From NCBI GenBank assembly GCA_947643145.1, contig CANRVD010000029.1, positions 1 through 35,374 of the forward strand: a DNA stretch of 35,374 nucleotides. Reading direction: 5' to 3'. The position numbers and the translations under genes are program-made. Below the pieces are notes generated by a model. It worked only from the letters and a program-made list of their open reading frames with translations. It searched no databases and was not told the DNA's origin. Source of the stretch: an uncultured bacterium. Its GTDB lineage: Bacteria; Bacillota; Clostridia; Lachnospirales; Lachnospiraceae. Below, piece by piece: positions 7,911-16,242 of this stretch (position 1 is its first letter; each line of letters begins with the position of its first letter).

Positions 7911-8814
7911 CCAGATAAGATAATACTGTTTTCAAAAGCCGGATTAATTCCTCCGTATCCTCTCTTCCGAGCATTTTTAACATTCCCTGATATTTTCTGT
8001 GTATCTGTTTCCTCTTTTCCACTGCTTCCGCTTTTCCCTCTTCCGTGATACACACATTTACCCTGCGCTTATCCTCCTCATCCTTGTGACGCACTATAAA
8101 TCCTTTGCTTTCCAGGCTGTTTAATATATCTGTCATCCTGCCGGGCACAACCTGAAGCTGTTCTGTCAATACGCCAGCGTTCACTTTATCCTCTACAAAC
8201 AGCAGATAACGCAATACCCCATATTCACCGCGTACACTATCCTGTACCATACGATTCGTTTTACGGTTTAAAAGCTCTGCCAAAAGATTATACAATTCTT
8301 CACCCAGATTATCTTCCTGCCCTTCAAAAGCCTCCTTGATACTGTCATAATGCAAAAAGATTCCCTGCGCCGCAAATTCCTTAATCTGCTCCAGACTGGC
8401 AAGCATAAAGCCATCTGTTTCCTCTTCCTGTAATTTAATATCTTCTTCCTGAAAATCCATCAAAAAACGATAGATATCTACAAAATAATTTTCTCCCGGA
8501 TTTTCCCTGTGATACGAAAATAGAAAGTCACCTTCTGCTTTTGAAACATCCAGTCCCGTCTCTTCTCTGATTTCCCTGACAACCGCATCCTGCGAGCTCT
8601 CTCCTGCAACTACGGCTCCACCGGAAACCTCCCACCAGCCCGGTGCCCATGCCTTATTCTCCGCACGCCTTGTAATCAGATATTTGCCATCCGGACGCAC
8701 AATGACTCCTAATACATGTAGATGATATTCTCCTTCCTTCAGGCATTTTTCACCTCTTCTCATCCTTCGTCCGGTAGGCTTCTTGTCTTTATCATAAATA
8801 TCCCATAGCTCCAT
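7906..8814 (-). CDS. Nudix hydrolase fused to a MarR-type winged-helix domain
   Basis: The 302-residue protein has an N-terminal Nudix domain with a complete Nudix box from Gly66 to Leu88 (GX5EX7REUXEEXGU, with Glu72, Arg80, Glu81, Glu84, Glu85). The opening LWDIYDKDKKPTGR resembles YfcD-type Nudix proteins that cleave nucleoside-diphosphate-linked compounds. From about residue 170 it has a MarR-like winged helix: LRYLLFVEDKVNAGVLTEQL, then MTDILNSLESKGFIVR, then the wing DEEDKRRVNVCITEEG. A complete Nudix box suggests that catalysis is retained, unlike most NrtR regulators. The start ATG at 8814 follows a GGCGGGG segment; the longer open frame upstream covers a hairpin array. The GGDEF gene ends 158 bases upstream. 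The ligand or substrate is unknown. Confidence 0.88.
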   Translation of the reverse strand: MELWDIYDKDKKPTGRRMRRGEKCLKEGEYHLHVLGVIVRPDGKYLITRRAENKAWAPGWWEVSGGAVVAGESSQDAVVREIREETGLDVSKAEGDFLFSYHRENPGENYFVDIYRFLMDFQEEDIKLQEEETDGFMLASLEQIKEFAAQGIFLHYDSIKEAFEGQEDNLGEELYNLLAELLNRKTNRMVQDSVRGEYGVLRYLLFVEDKVNAGVLTEQLQVVPGRMTDILNSLESKGFIVRHKDEEDKRRVNVCITEEGKAEAVEKRKQIHRKYQGMLKMLGREDTEELIRLLKTVLSYLV

Positions 8815-8945
8815 ACTTATGCCCCGCCTTTCAAATTTCCAAACATACCAGCTTTGCTGGCACAAACAGGGGGGAAGAATGCTGCTTCGCAGCAAGCCCG
8901 TTTTGCGGGCATTTCTTCCTGTGTAAATGGTTTTTTCATTCACAC
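8815..8945 (-). repeat. mini-hairpin cluster and shared leader in front of the Nudix-MarR gene
   Basis: On the minus strand GGAAGAA and TTCTTCC enclose two tight hairpins, GCCCG/CGGGC and TGCTGC/GCAGCA. A third, CCAGC/GCTGG, follows. The last 30 bases before the ATG (8815-8842), containing the GGCGGGG site, are almost identical to the leader of murI at 16068-16095. Confidence 0.75.
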
Positions 8946-8972
8946 TTTCCTCATTCTGCAAATTACTTTATG

Positions 8973-10898
8973 CTAAGTAAGCCTCTGTTTCTTATGCGCT
9001 GCCTTATCTGCATACATCAAATGGTCTGCCTTCTGCAATAATGCCTCAATATCCATCTTCTCTACAATCTGCTGTGACACCATTCCTACACTGGCAGTAA
9101 TCGAATACGGCTTTGAACTGACACCGCTAATCCCAGCAACCTTCTCCATCAACTGCTTTGAAAATTTTTCTGCAGTATACTTTCCCTGTTCTTCTGCTAT
9201 AATCCCACAGGTAAACTCATCGCCACCAAAGCGTGCATATATGGCTTCCTTTCCGCTTGTCATTGCGATTGCCTTAGAAAGCGTTGTAATCGCAAAATCA
9301 CCTTCGCTGTGTCCAAAATTATCATTGATATATTTTAAACCATCCATATCAATAGAAAAAAGATACAGATATTTACCGATATTTTCATGGTTGTCTAACA
9401 GTTCTTCCATTTTCTGCGAAAATCCTCTTCGGTTATAGACATTTGTCATAGGATCTAATATGTAAAGTTTTGAAATCTGGTTATACGCTCTGGATAGATT
9501 TTCATTCATCCTTTTCATCTGAAAATTGTGAAGAACCGTATCAATCGAAAAGGTTAAAAACATGGCAAACTCATTACAACGCTGCAACCGTCTGTCATTT
9601 AAATCCTGCATTCCTTCAACCGTATAGCCGTAAACTTTCTTTCCTGAATTGAGCAGACGCACCACTAATGTATCAATATCACCGTCTTTTTTCAAAATTT
9701 TGCCCAGTCCCGGCATAAATTCTGATACAGTAAATGTCTCTCCCGGATCTTTAAACTCTTCTTTATATTCCCATAAAATAGTAGTCATCTCTGTACAATC
9801 ATCTGTCAGCTCATGGGAATGGATTAAATCTGACTTCAGGCAGGCAAAACGAAATGTATCGCTCCAAAGATTAATGTATTCCGGTATCCGTTTTGCAATA
9901 TCCATAATATTATTCGTATCCAATACAGAATTTACCATATTATTCATCGCAATATTATGCCATGCACAATCCCCTACATCCATTGCCAGGGAAGATATCA
10001 CCGTATTAATATCCGTTACCATCTTCTTTTGACAGCCACAGGACTCACTATTATTCAGAGTAAATTTAACAGCATAATCACACGGATTTACAGCATTTTG
10101 TTTCCGCGCGCTCCTGATTTCCTGCAAAATAAATGCCACTGCACTATCATAATCCGGTTTGCAGGTGGAAATCTTTGGAAAATGGTATTCGCTATCCTTC
10201 GTACCATCAAATCCAGTTACAATAACATCCTCTGGAACCTGATATCCCTTTTCATGAAGCACAGAGCACACTGTAACTGCCATAGAATCATTTGCACAGA
10301 CTATCGCCTCTGGAAATGCAGATGTATCATCAAAAAATTTCTTTACTGCCTTTCTCGTTGGTCTATCCCAAAAATCACCATAAGCCAGCCTGCTTTCTTC
10401 AAAAGGAATCCCGTTATCCTGTAAAACCTTCTTATATACAGCAATTCTCTCATCTGAAAGCTCATTGTCCCTAAATCCTGCAATCATATTGACCCTCTGG
10501 CATCCATGCCCCTCAACAATATGGCGCACTATTAATTCAAACCCATCATGATAATCAAGCGTAAGGTTATAGCATCCCTTTACGACTCCTCCAACAGAAA
10601 ACACCGGTATATTCCTGCTCCTGCCAATATCCACTATTTTCTTTACAAGCTTGGGATTTTTTAACGTCTCCGATAAAATAATCAAACCGCTGAAATCAAT
10701 ATATTTCGTCAGCTCAAAAAGCTGCTCCTCCCCAATTGTCTCATCGCTTTCCTCTCCTGAATAGGCATACGAAGAAAAGGCAATCGTATAGTAATCATTC
10801 TCAACCCCGGACTTACGCAATGCATTAATAAACTGCATGGGAATCTGGTTAAAAATACGGCTTCCGCATACACCAATTACTTTTCTTTCCTGATTCAT
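8973..10898 (-). CDS. LacI-type ligand-sensing domain fused to a GGDEF diguanylate cyclase
   Basis: The 641-residue protein starts with a LacI/periplasmic-binding-protein-like domain (about 1-290; KVIGVCGSRIFNQ, VCANDSMAVTVCSVLHEKGYQVPEDVIVTGFDG). A central region of uncertain fold follows, then a C-terminal GGDEF domain with an intact GGDEF motif at 558-562 and the usual DPMTNVYNRRGF entry. No membrane segment or signal peptide is visible, so it should be cytoplasmic and make cyclic di-GMP in response to a small intracellular ligand. No RxxD inhibitory site is seen just upstream of GGDEF. No DNA-binding helix-turn-helix precedes the sensor, unlike true LacI regulators. The start ATG has GGAGG upstream; the ATG 18 codons earlier has none. 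It precedes the Nudix-MarR gene. Confidence 0.9.
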   Translation of the reverse strand: MNQERKVIGVCGSRIFNQIPMQFINALRKSGVENDYYTIAFSSYAYSGEESDETIGEEQLFELTKYIDFSGLIILSETLKNPKLVKKIVDIGRSRNIPVFSVGGVVKGCYNLTLDYHDGFELIVRHIVEGHGCQRVNMIAGFRDNELSDERIAVYKKVLQDNGIPFEESRLAYGDFWDRPTRKAVKKFFDDTSAFPEAIVCANDSMAVTVCSVLHEKGYQVPEDVIVTGFDGTKDSEYHFPKISTCKPDYDSAVAFILQEIRSARKQNAVNPCDYAVKFTLNNSESCGCQKKMVTDINTVISSLAMDVGDCAWHNIAMNNMVNSVLDTNNIMDIAKRIPEYINLWSDTFRFACLKSDLIHSHELTDDCTEMTTILWEYKEEFKDPGETFTVSEFMPGLGKILKKDGDIDTLVVRLLNSGKKVYGYTVEGMQDLNDRRLQRCNEFAMFLTFSIDTVLHNFQMKRMNENLSRAYNQISKLYILDPMTNVYNRRGFSQKMEELLDNHENIGKYLYLFSIDMDGLKYINDNFGHSEGDFAITTLSKAIAMTSGKEAIYARFGGDEFTCGIIAEEQGKYTAEKFSKQLMEKVAGISGVSSKPYSITASVGMVSQQIVEKMDIEALLQKADHLMYADKAAHKKQRLT

Positions 10899-10946
10899 AC
10901 TGCTTTCCTCCATCGCCAAAGTCCCACCCGTTCCTTTGTTATTCCT

Positions 10947-11130
10947 ATTCACAGCCCATTCGAAACAACAAGCGTAAAACCCTCCAGCTTCGCTGCCTGT
11001 TGCTGCAAAACCAGCAGCATATGTTTTACTTATATTGTTTAGAACAGCCTACATGCCCATTATAGAAAGTAAGCTCCTCTTACGTGCAGGCAAGACGAGG
11101 TTGTTTACTTTCTATAATGAGCTGTGAATT
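10947..11130. repeat. compound palindrome between the GGDEF and YfhO genes
   Basis: The outer ends, ATTCACAGCCCATT (10947-10960) and AATGAGCTGTGAAT (11117-11130), are inverted copies with one mismatch. Inside are two stem-loops. One spans about 10961-11042 and encloses small GCTGC-type hairpins. The other has perfect 15-bp arms at 11058-11072 and 11105-11119. Each arm of the second contains TATAAT-like sequence. It has no coding capacity. Confidence 0.7.
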
Positions 11131-11150
11131 GTAACTTTTAGTATAACATA

Positions 11151-13766
11151 TTATTTGCTTTTTTTGTGCAGAAATAATGGCAATAGAAGCAGAAAAATCC
11201 CCCAAATACTGCATAACAGACCTGCAAACTTTCCCGGCGCCTGATAACTTATCTCAATAACATGCTCTCCCTTTTCCACCTTTGCACCTAAAAATGCTGT
11301 ATTTACTTTCAATAATGGAATTTCCTTCCCATCCAGACAGATGGTAAAGTTTTCGTCATACGGGATACTACTGATAAGATAGCCGGATTCTTTCGCATTC
11401 ACCTTTCCCTGTATCCTGTCACCCTTCACATCATCTGCCGCAAACTCTGCCGGGCTTTGATATAATTCCTGATTCTGCAAAGAATCCCAGTTACCGGTAA
11501 ATGCCTGCACATTCCGAATCCGGTAATGACCTGCTCCAAGGCTGACAGGAATGGATTCTTCCCGTTCCTCCACAGTCGTCAAAAAGGTAAAGTCCGTATT
11601 ATTGTTTGCATACTCATGGTAAACAGAAGTCAAACGGTTTGCCTGTCCCTTTACCCGTATTGTCATATCCTGCCCCGGCTTTAAATTTTCCACATCAAAG
11701 GAAAGGGCAAACAAATCATCCTGCGCAGACTGTAGTGTTCTGGTTATATTAGCCTGTACCTCTATTTCCTCTGCTGCTTCTATCTCATATCCGTAATCCG
11801 TCTTCGTTATTTTTAAATCCGCAGTTCCCTGCTCTGGCAAGTCAAAGCTGCACCCCGTCATTCCCTGATATTCTTCTGGTGCGGCATCCTGACTCACTTT
11901 TTCTGTTTCAGGAACAACCGCATTTTTCAGCAAAACTGTCTGGTTATCTGGGAAAGAATAGTTCCGGTAGGCATCCTCCCTTATCACCTGACTGGTTACA
12001 TAAAAGATGGGAGCTGTCATCTCATTTTTCCATAAATCTTTCGTTTCTGTCGCTGTATATCCCGCAGTCTGTTCCTCCGTAAGAAAATATTTCACTCCCA
12101 TAAACTGTAAAAAACATGGGTTATTTGTGACAGACTGCATCATATTATTGCGGAACGGCTCATTCAGGGCAAATACACTCCTGCGAAACTCCATATAATT
12201 CATGTTATAGCAGGATGAATAAAGTGAAGTAATATTTTGATGAATGTCCTCCAGACGGTTTATATTGTTGTGGTTTGTCACCCCGTCCTCATACCGTTCC
12301 ATGCGGCAAAAAGAGAAATCCTGCTCCAGACAGGTCTTAATCTGACTTCCCTGCGCTTTATTTTTCTCTGTCATAGCCTGATATTCTTCTCCTGAAATCA
12401 TACGCTCCATCGAGGGATTCATCCACGAGGCAAACAGAAAAAGACAGGCAACAGAAAACACAAGCATCAGATAGGTCCCTGCCTCTGTGACCTTCCACAG
12501 CTTCTCTTCCCTTGCTGTGGACTTTTCTTTCCTCCACTTTATCTGATAGATTCCCCATAACAGGTATGGGACAATAAAACAGAGCGAAAGCAGTCCAAAA
12601 TCTCCCCAGACTAACGGCCTGTACTCCGCAAAGCTCTTTGAATAATCCGCCCACAAAAATGCAAGCAGCGTAATTCCCCACGGAAGAATCCTCCAAAAAG
12701 TCCAACTCTCCTGCAGGTTTTTCATGAGAAATTTCGCACACAAAAAACAGATAACCGGTATAAACGGAATAAATACCTTTCCTTTATCATAAAGACCGCC
12801 GTTTAGCAGGCTGCCAATGACAGGCACTCCCAACATAACAACCATACTGACTGGCAGTATCCGCTCCTGCCACTTTGCCACACAGAAGATTCCGCCAAAA
12901 ACTGCTACTACTGCTAACACAGAAAGCCCCATGCCATATGGCGAATACAGGATTTTTAAGGGAGCAAAAGCTATGATTTCCAACGTCTTTTTGTCAGTAT
13001 TTCCGCCCTGCCTGCTGGAAAAAATAGACACTGCCGTAGGAAGCAGTAAAATTCCTGAAAGCAGTACTCCATGCAGCAAATTTCCAACATAACAGATTCC
13101 TTTTTTGAATAAAGCCGCCCATGTAAAATCCACAGAACTCTCCATATACTCAGAAAGTGCATAAAGACAGAGTGCTGCCATCCCACCAATACTAAAATAG
13201 AAGCTGGTCAGAATCATACCGGTAACACCTGCTAACAGCAGACCACGCTTTCCCTTTTGCAAAAATTCATCTGTCCCAAGGAATGCCAAGCATAAAAACG
13301 GCATATAATTTACAAACATTAGCTGATTGTAAGAATGATACATGAGTGAAGCTGCCAGTGCAAAAAGAAGAGAAACCCCAAAGCAGATTCCCTTTGAAAA
13401 TCTTTTGCGGTATAGGAAAAAATAAAAGAGCAAAACAGATATCGTATAGCAGACAATACTGCTTCCCATAATATAATAGTCCATCCTGATAAATGGCAGT
13501 AAAAAAGACAAGAGAACCACCGGGCTGAACAGCCCATAGTAAGATATATTATAAATATTCTGCCCACCACCGAGATTCCATGCAAAATCCGGCAACAGGC
13601 TTCCTGTCTCATAAAAACGTCTCCGAAAATAATCCGGCAGTACACTGTGTTGGTTAATCCAATCCACCTGGGCACCAAACACACCATGTCTTAAAACAAA
13701 AAACCAGCAGCAAAAAAGACAGAATCCCCCCAAAAAAAGTACTGTCTTCCAATTTTGTTTTATCAT
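11151..13766 (-). CDS. YfhO-family membrane glycosyltransferase
   Basis: The 871-residue protein has an N-terminal membrane segment, a short exposed loop (WINQHSVLPDYFRRRFYETGSLLPDFAWNLGGG) and then about a dozen membrane helices. A large extracellular C-terminal domain follows (about 470-840), ending in a final membrane helix and a KKSK tail. This is the layout of YfhO (GT-C-like) proteins. In Bacillus, YfhO works with CsbB and is needed to add GlcNAc to lipoteichoic acid. Here the gene follows a CsbB-like GT2 gene by 20 bases, so the pair probably glycosylates a surface polymer. The sugar and acceptor are not deducible. AGGAGG lies about 10 bases before the ATG. Confidence 0.88.
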   Translation of the reverse strand: MIKQNWKTVLFLGGFCLFCCWFFVLRHGVFGAQVDWINQHSVLPDYFRRRFYETGSLLPDFAWNLGGGQNIYNISYYGLFSPVVLLSFLLPFIRMDYYIMGSSIVCYTISVLLFYFFLYRKRFSKGICFGVSLLFALAASLMYHSYNQLMFVNYMPFLCLAFLGTDEFLQKGKRGLLLAGVTGMILTSFYFSIGGMAALCLYALSEYMESSVDFTWAALFKKGICYVGNLLHGVLLSGILLLPTAVSIFSSRQGGNTDKKTLEIIAFAPLKILYSPYGMGLSVLAVVAVFGGIFCVAKWQERILPVSMVVMLGVPVIGSLLNGGLYDKGKVFIPFIPVICFLCAKFLMKNLQESWTFWRILPWGITLLAFLWADYSKSFAEYRPLVWGDFGLLSLCFIVPYLLWGIYQIKWRKEKSTAREEKLWKVTEAGTYLMLVFSVACLFLFASWMNPSMERMISGEEYQAMTEKNKAQGSQIKTCLEQDFSFCRMERYEDGVTNHNNINRLEDIHQNITSLYSSCYNMNYMEFRRSVFALNEPFRNNMMQSVTNNPCFLQFMGVKYFLTEEQTAGYTATETKDLWKNEMTAPIFYVTSQVIREDAYRNYSFPDNQTVLLKNAVVPETEKVSQDAAPEEYQGMTGCSFDLPEQGTADLKITKTDYGYEIEAAEEIEVQANITRTLQSAQDDLFALSFDVENLKPGQDMTIRVKGQANRLTSVYHEYANNNTDFTFLTTVEEREESIPVSLGAGHYRIRNVQAFTGNWDSLQNQELYQSPAEFAADDVKGDRIQGKVNAKESGYLISSIPYDENFTICLDGKEIPLLKVNTAFLGAKVEKGEHVIEISYQAPGKFAGLLCSIWGIFLLLLPLFLHKKSK

Positions 13767-13786
13767 CCCCTCATTGCCTCCTATAA

Positions 13787-14749
13787 CTATGCATTTGCCG
13801 TATCTTCTTTTTCAAGATGTTTTTGGCTTTCTTCTTTCAATATATAAATTGGGCGGTGTTTTGTTTCCAGATATGCCTTTGACAGATATCCTCCGACGAT
13901 TCCCGTACAAAAGAGCTGAACTCCGCCTACAAAAAGAATCAGGCAGGCAAGAGAAGTCCAGCCTCCTACGTCATTGCCAAAGATTAATGTTCTGACTGCA
14001 ATAAAAACAGTCATAATAAATGCTATGAAACAAAAAATTATCCCCATAATAGACGCAATTGACAAGGGGGATGTTGAAAATCCAATAATTCCCTCTAAAG
14101 AATACAATGCCAGTTTTTTCAAGGACCACTTTGTCTCACCAACACTTCTCTCGGCATTGTGATATTCCAACCATGCCGTCCGAAATCCTACCCACTGGAA
14201 GATTCCCTTAGAAAAACGGTTGTACTCCTGCATCTCTAAAACTGCATTTACTACATTCCTTTTCATCATGCAGTAATCTCTTGCACCTTTTACAAATTCT
14301 GTCTTGGAAATCTTATTAATAAACTTGTAAAAACAGTCTGACAGAAAAGAACGAATCAAGGGTTCTCCTTCCCTGTCTACCCTTCTTGCCGCCACGCGGT
14401 CCAAGTTCTGGCTCTGTATCATCTCATACATATCCGGCAGTAATTCTACCGGATCCTGTAAATCCACATCCATTACTACAACATAATCTCCTGTCGCATT
14501 TGATAATCCCGCATAAAGCGCAGCTTCTTTTCCAAAATTTCTGGAAAAGGACAAATACCGGCATCTACTGTCTTTTTCTGACATTTCCCGCATAATGGAG
14601 AGTGTTCCGTCGTCAGAACCATCATCCACAAAAATCAATTCATACTCTACTTCATTCATCTTATCCATGACCGGCTTCATCGCCTCATAATAAATTGGAA
14701 TCGCTTCCTCTTCATTCAGACATGGAATTATAACTGAAATCTTATCCAT
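13787..14749 (-). CDS. polyprenyl-phosphate glycosyltransferase, GT2 (CsbB/GtrB-like)
   Basis: The 320-residue protein has a GT2 catalytic domain with the nucleotide-sugar motif VIIPCLNEEEAI, DDGSDDGT and the metal-binding Asp94/Asp96 in VVMDVDLQDP. Two membrane helices follow (about 224-250 and 262-285). This is the architecture of CsbB, GtrB and ArnC-type enzymes that place a sugar on undecaprenyl phosphate at the inner face of the membrane. It is the first gene of a two-gene unit with the YfhO-like protein, matching the known CsbB-YfhO partnership. GAGGAAG precedes the ATG. The sugar donor (UDP-GlcNAc or another) is not visible in the sequence. Confidence 0.93.
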   Translation of the reverse strand: MDKISVIIPCLNEEEAIPIYYEAMKPVMDKMNEVEYELIFVDDGSDDGTLSIMREMSEKDSRCRYLSFSRNFGKEAALYAGLSNATGDYVVVMDVDLQDPVELLPDMYEMIQSQNLDRVAARRVDREGEPLIRSFLSDCFYKFINKISKTEFVKGARDYCMMKRNVVNAVLEMQEYNRFSKGIFQWVGFRTAWLEYHNAERSVGETKWSLKKLALYSLEGIIGFSTSPLSIASIMGIIFCFIAFIMTVFIAVRTLIFGNDVGGWTSLACLILFVGGVQLFCTGIVGGYLSKAYLETKHRPIYILKEESQKHLEKEDTANA

Positions 14750-14849
14750 CTTCCTCTTCCCCTTCTTTTCTTCCTCATTATTATTACTTCAGCTAATACA
14801 TCTCACAATTTTGCTCGCCTAAATTTTCAAGTTCATTCTGCTGTTTTTG

Positions 14850-15290
14850 TCAAGTCCTGTCAGTATCTTCTTTGTTCAGACCTGTCTGCCAGCGGTACAT
14901 ATCTGCTAAAGTTACGGAATCAATCACACCGTTTATGGCATCGTTTATTTTCTTATACAGAATGACGCTTACACAGCCCTCCTGCTTATCGCATTGGTTT
15001 TCATCATATTCCAGACAGGGAACAGGAGCCATATTGCCCTCCGCCAGACGCAATATCTCACCTACGGTGTATTCCTCAGGCCTTCTAACCAAAAGATAGC
15101 CGCCCTGCGAACCCCGCACGCTCCTTATCAGTCCTGCCTTATTGAGTAATGCTACAATCTGCTCCAAATATTTATCTGAAATTTCCTGCCTCGCGGCAAT
15201 CTCTTTTAACTTTACAGGTTCCCCATTTCCGTGTGTCACCAAATCAAGCATCAGGTTCAGAGCATAACGTCCCTTTGTTGTAATCTTCAC
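14850..15290 (-). CDS. Rrf2-family transcription regulator with three cysteines (IscR-like)
   Basis: The 146-residue protein has the Rrf2 winged helix: KITTKGRYALNLMLDL, then LKEIAARQEISDKYLEQIVALLNKAGLIRSVRGSQGGY. Cys92, Cys100 and Cys106 are placed like the Fe-S ligands of IscR. It is therefore likely to sense Fe-S cluster status. Some Rrf2 proteins sense other signals, such as CymR with cysteine metabolism. The start is GTG and directly follows the murI stop (TGAGTG), with GGGGAG inside the end of murI as its ribosome site, so it is translationally coupled to murI. The isc genes themselves are 7-8 kb away, not adjacent. Confidence 0.92.
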   Translation of the reverse strand: MKITTKGRYALNLMLDLVTHGNGEPVKLKEIAARQEISDKYLEQIVALLNKAGLIRSVRGSQGGYLLVRRPEEYTVGEILRLAEGNMAPVPCLEYDENQCDKQEGCVSVILYKKINDAINGVIDSVTLADMYRWQTGLNKEDTDRT

Positions 15291-16067
15291 TCAATCTCCC
15301 CTTTCAAACAGAAACCTGCAAAGCTCCAGTTCTTCTCTGGTATCCCGGCTGTTAAAAAATCCCACCGTCCCTCTGTCTTCGGAATCAGACAAAAGCCCTG
15401 CCTCTTCCAGCCGCCTTTTCATCTCCCTTGCAGTTCCATTTCCGCCATCAAATATTGCCACCTCTGCCCCTGCCACTTTAGAAATCATCTTCCTTGCAAA
15501 AGGATAATGCGTACAGCCAAGAACTATCGCATCTATCTTCTCTTCCCTAAAATCCCATAAAAGCTCTGTCAGATATTTTTGTAAATCATCACCATCTAAA
15601 TCACCACGCTCTACAAATTCCATCAACCCCGGGCAGGGCAGGGGAACAATCTGTGCCTGGGATTCATACCGGCTCATCAGCTTTTGGAATTTCTCCTGAC
15701 GCAGCGTCATAGGCGTTGCCATTACAACAACTTTCCCACCGGGATTATGTAGCACAGCAGGCTTAATGGCAGGCTCTATTCCCACCAAAGGCAAGTCGGG
15801 ATACTTTTGGCGGAGAACTGCTACAGCCGCACTCGTTGCCGTATTACAGGCAACTACTATTGATTTCGCCCCTTTTCCCAAAAGCTTTTCCACATTCTGA
15901 ATGGTAAGCTTCCGAACCTCCTCAAGAGATTTTGTTCCGTATGGTGCATATTTGGAATCCCCAAGATATAGATAATTTTCATTTGGCATAAGCTTGACCA
16001 GCTCCCGTAATACACTAATCCCGCCTACGCCAGAATCAAACACACCAATCGGTTCCCTGTTCTCCAT
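15291..16067 (-). CDS. murI: glutamate racemase
   Basis: The 258-residue cytoplasmic enzyme interconverts L- and D-glutamate, supplying D-Glu for peptidoglycan. It starts with the family motif IGVFDSGVGG, and both catalytic cysteines are present: Cys74 in VVACNTATS and Cys185 in VLGCTHYPF. Length is normal for the family. The ATG at 16067 was chosen because the longer open frame upstream is the shared leader sequence, which also gives KFERRGI in front of the Nudix-MarR gene. Translation of the Rrf2 gene is coupled to its end. Coupling of a cell-wall enzyme to an Fe-S type regulator is unusual. Confidence 0.97.
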   Translation of the reverse strand: MENREPIGVFDSGVGGISVLRELVKLMPNENYLYLGDSKYAPYGTKSLEEVRKLTIQNVEKLLGKGAKSIVVACNTATSAAVAVLRQKYPDLPLVGIEPAIKPAVLHNPGGKVVVMATPMTLRQEKFQKLMSRYESQAQIVPLPCPGLMEFVERGDLDGDDLQKYLTELLWDFREEKIDAIVLGCTHYPFARKMISKVAGAEVAIFDGGNGTAREMKRRLEEAGLLSDSEDRGTVGFFNSRDTREELELCRFLFERGD

Positions 16068-16222
16068 TCCTATGCCCCGCCTTTCAAACTTCCAGTCATG
16101 CCGGCTTTGCAAAGCCAAACTTTGTTTGGCTTACACAAAACAATCTAAGAAGAACGCAAAACCAGCGTTCTTCTTAGAAATGACTTAGATTTTCTTTGGC
16201 ACATTTTTTTGTGCCTTAGGAT
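16068..16222 (-). repeat. mini-hairpin cluster and shared leader in front of murI
   Basis: On the minus strand successive hairpins are GGCACA/TGTGCC, a 13-bp stem CTAAGAAGAACGC/GCGTTCTTCTTAG, AAGCCAAAC/GTTTGGCTT and the overlapping GGCTTTGCAAAGCC. They end in the roughly 30-base leader shared with the Nudix-MarR gene (16068-16095). No open frame of interest is present. Confidence 0.75.
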
Positions 16223-16242
16223 ATCTTCATTTCTTTCACACT

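Noticed and set aside
13745-13766. Mini-cistron ATG AGG GGA TGA overlapping the YfhO start
   Set aside because: The AGGAGG site fits the YfhO ATG with acceptable spacing, and a three-codon peptide cannot be supported from sequence alone.
14831-14853. TTGACA at the stop codon of the Rrf2 gene, as a promoter for the GT2-YfhO unit
   Set aside because: Unlike the thrS case no acceptable -10 box lies 16-19 bases downstream; the GT2 unit may be read through from murI-rrf2.
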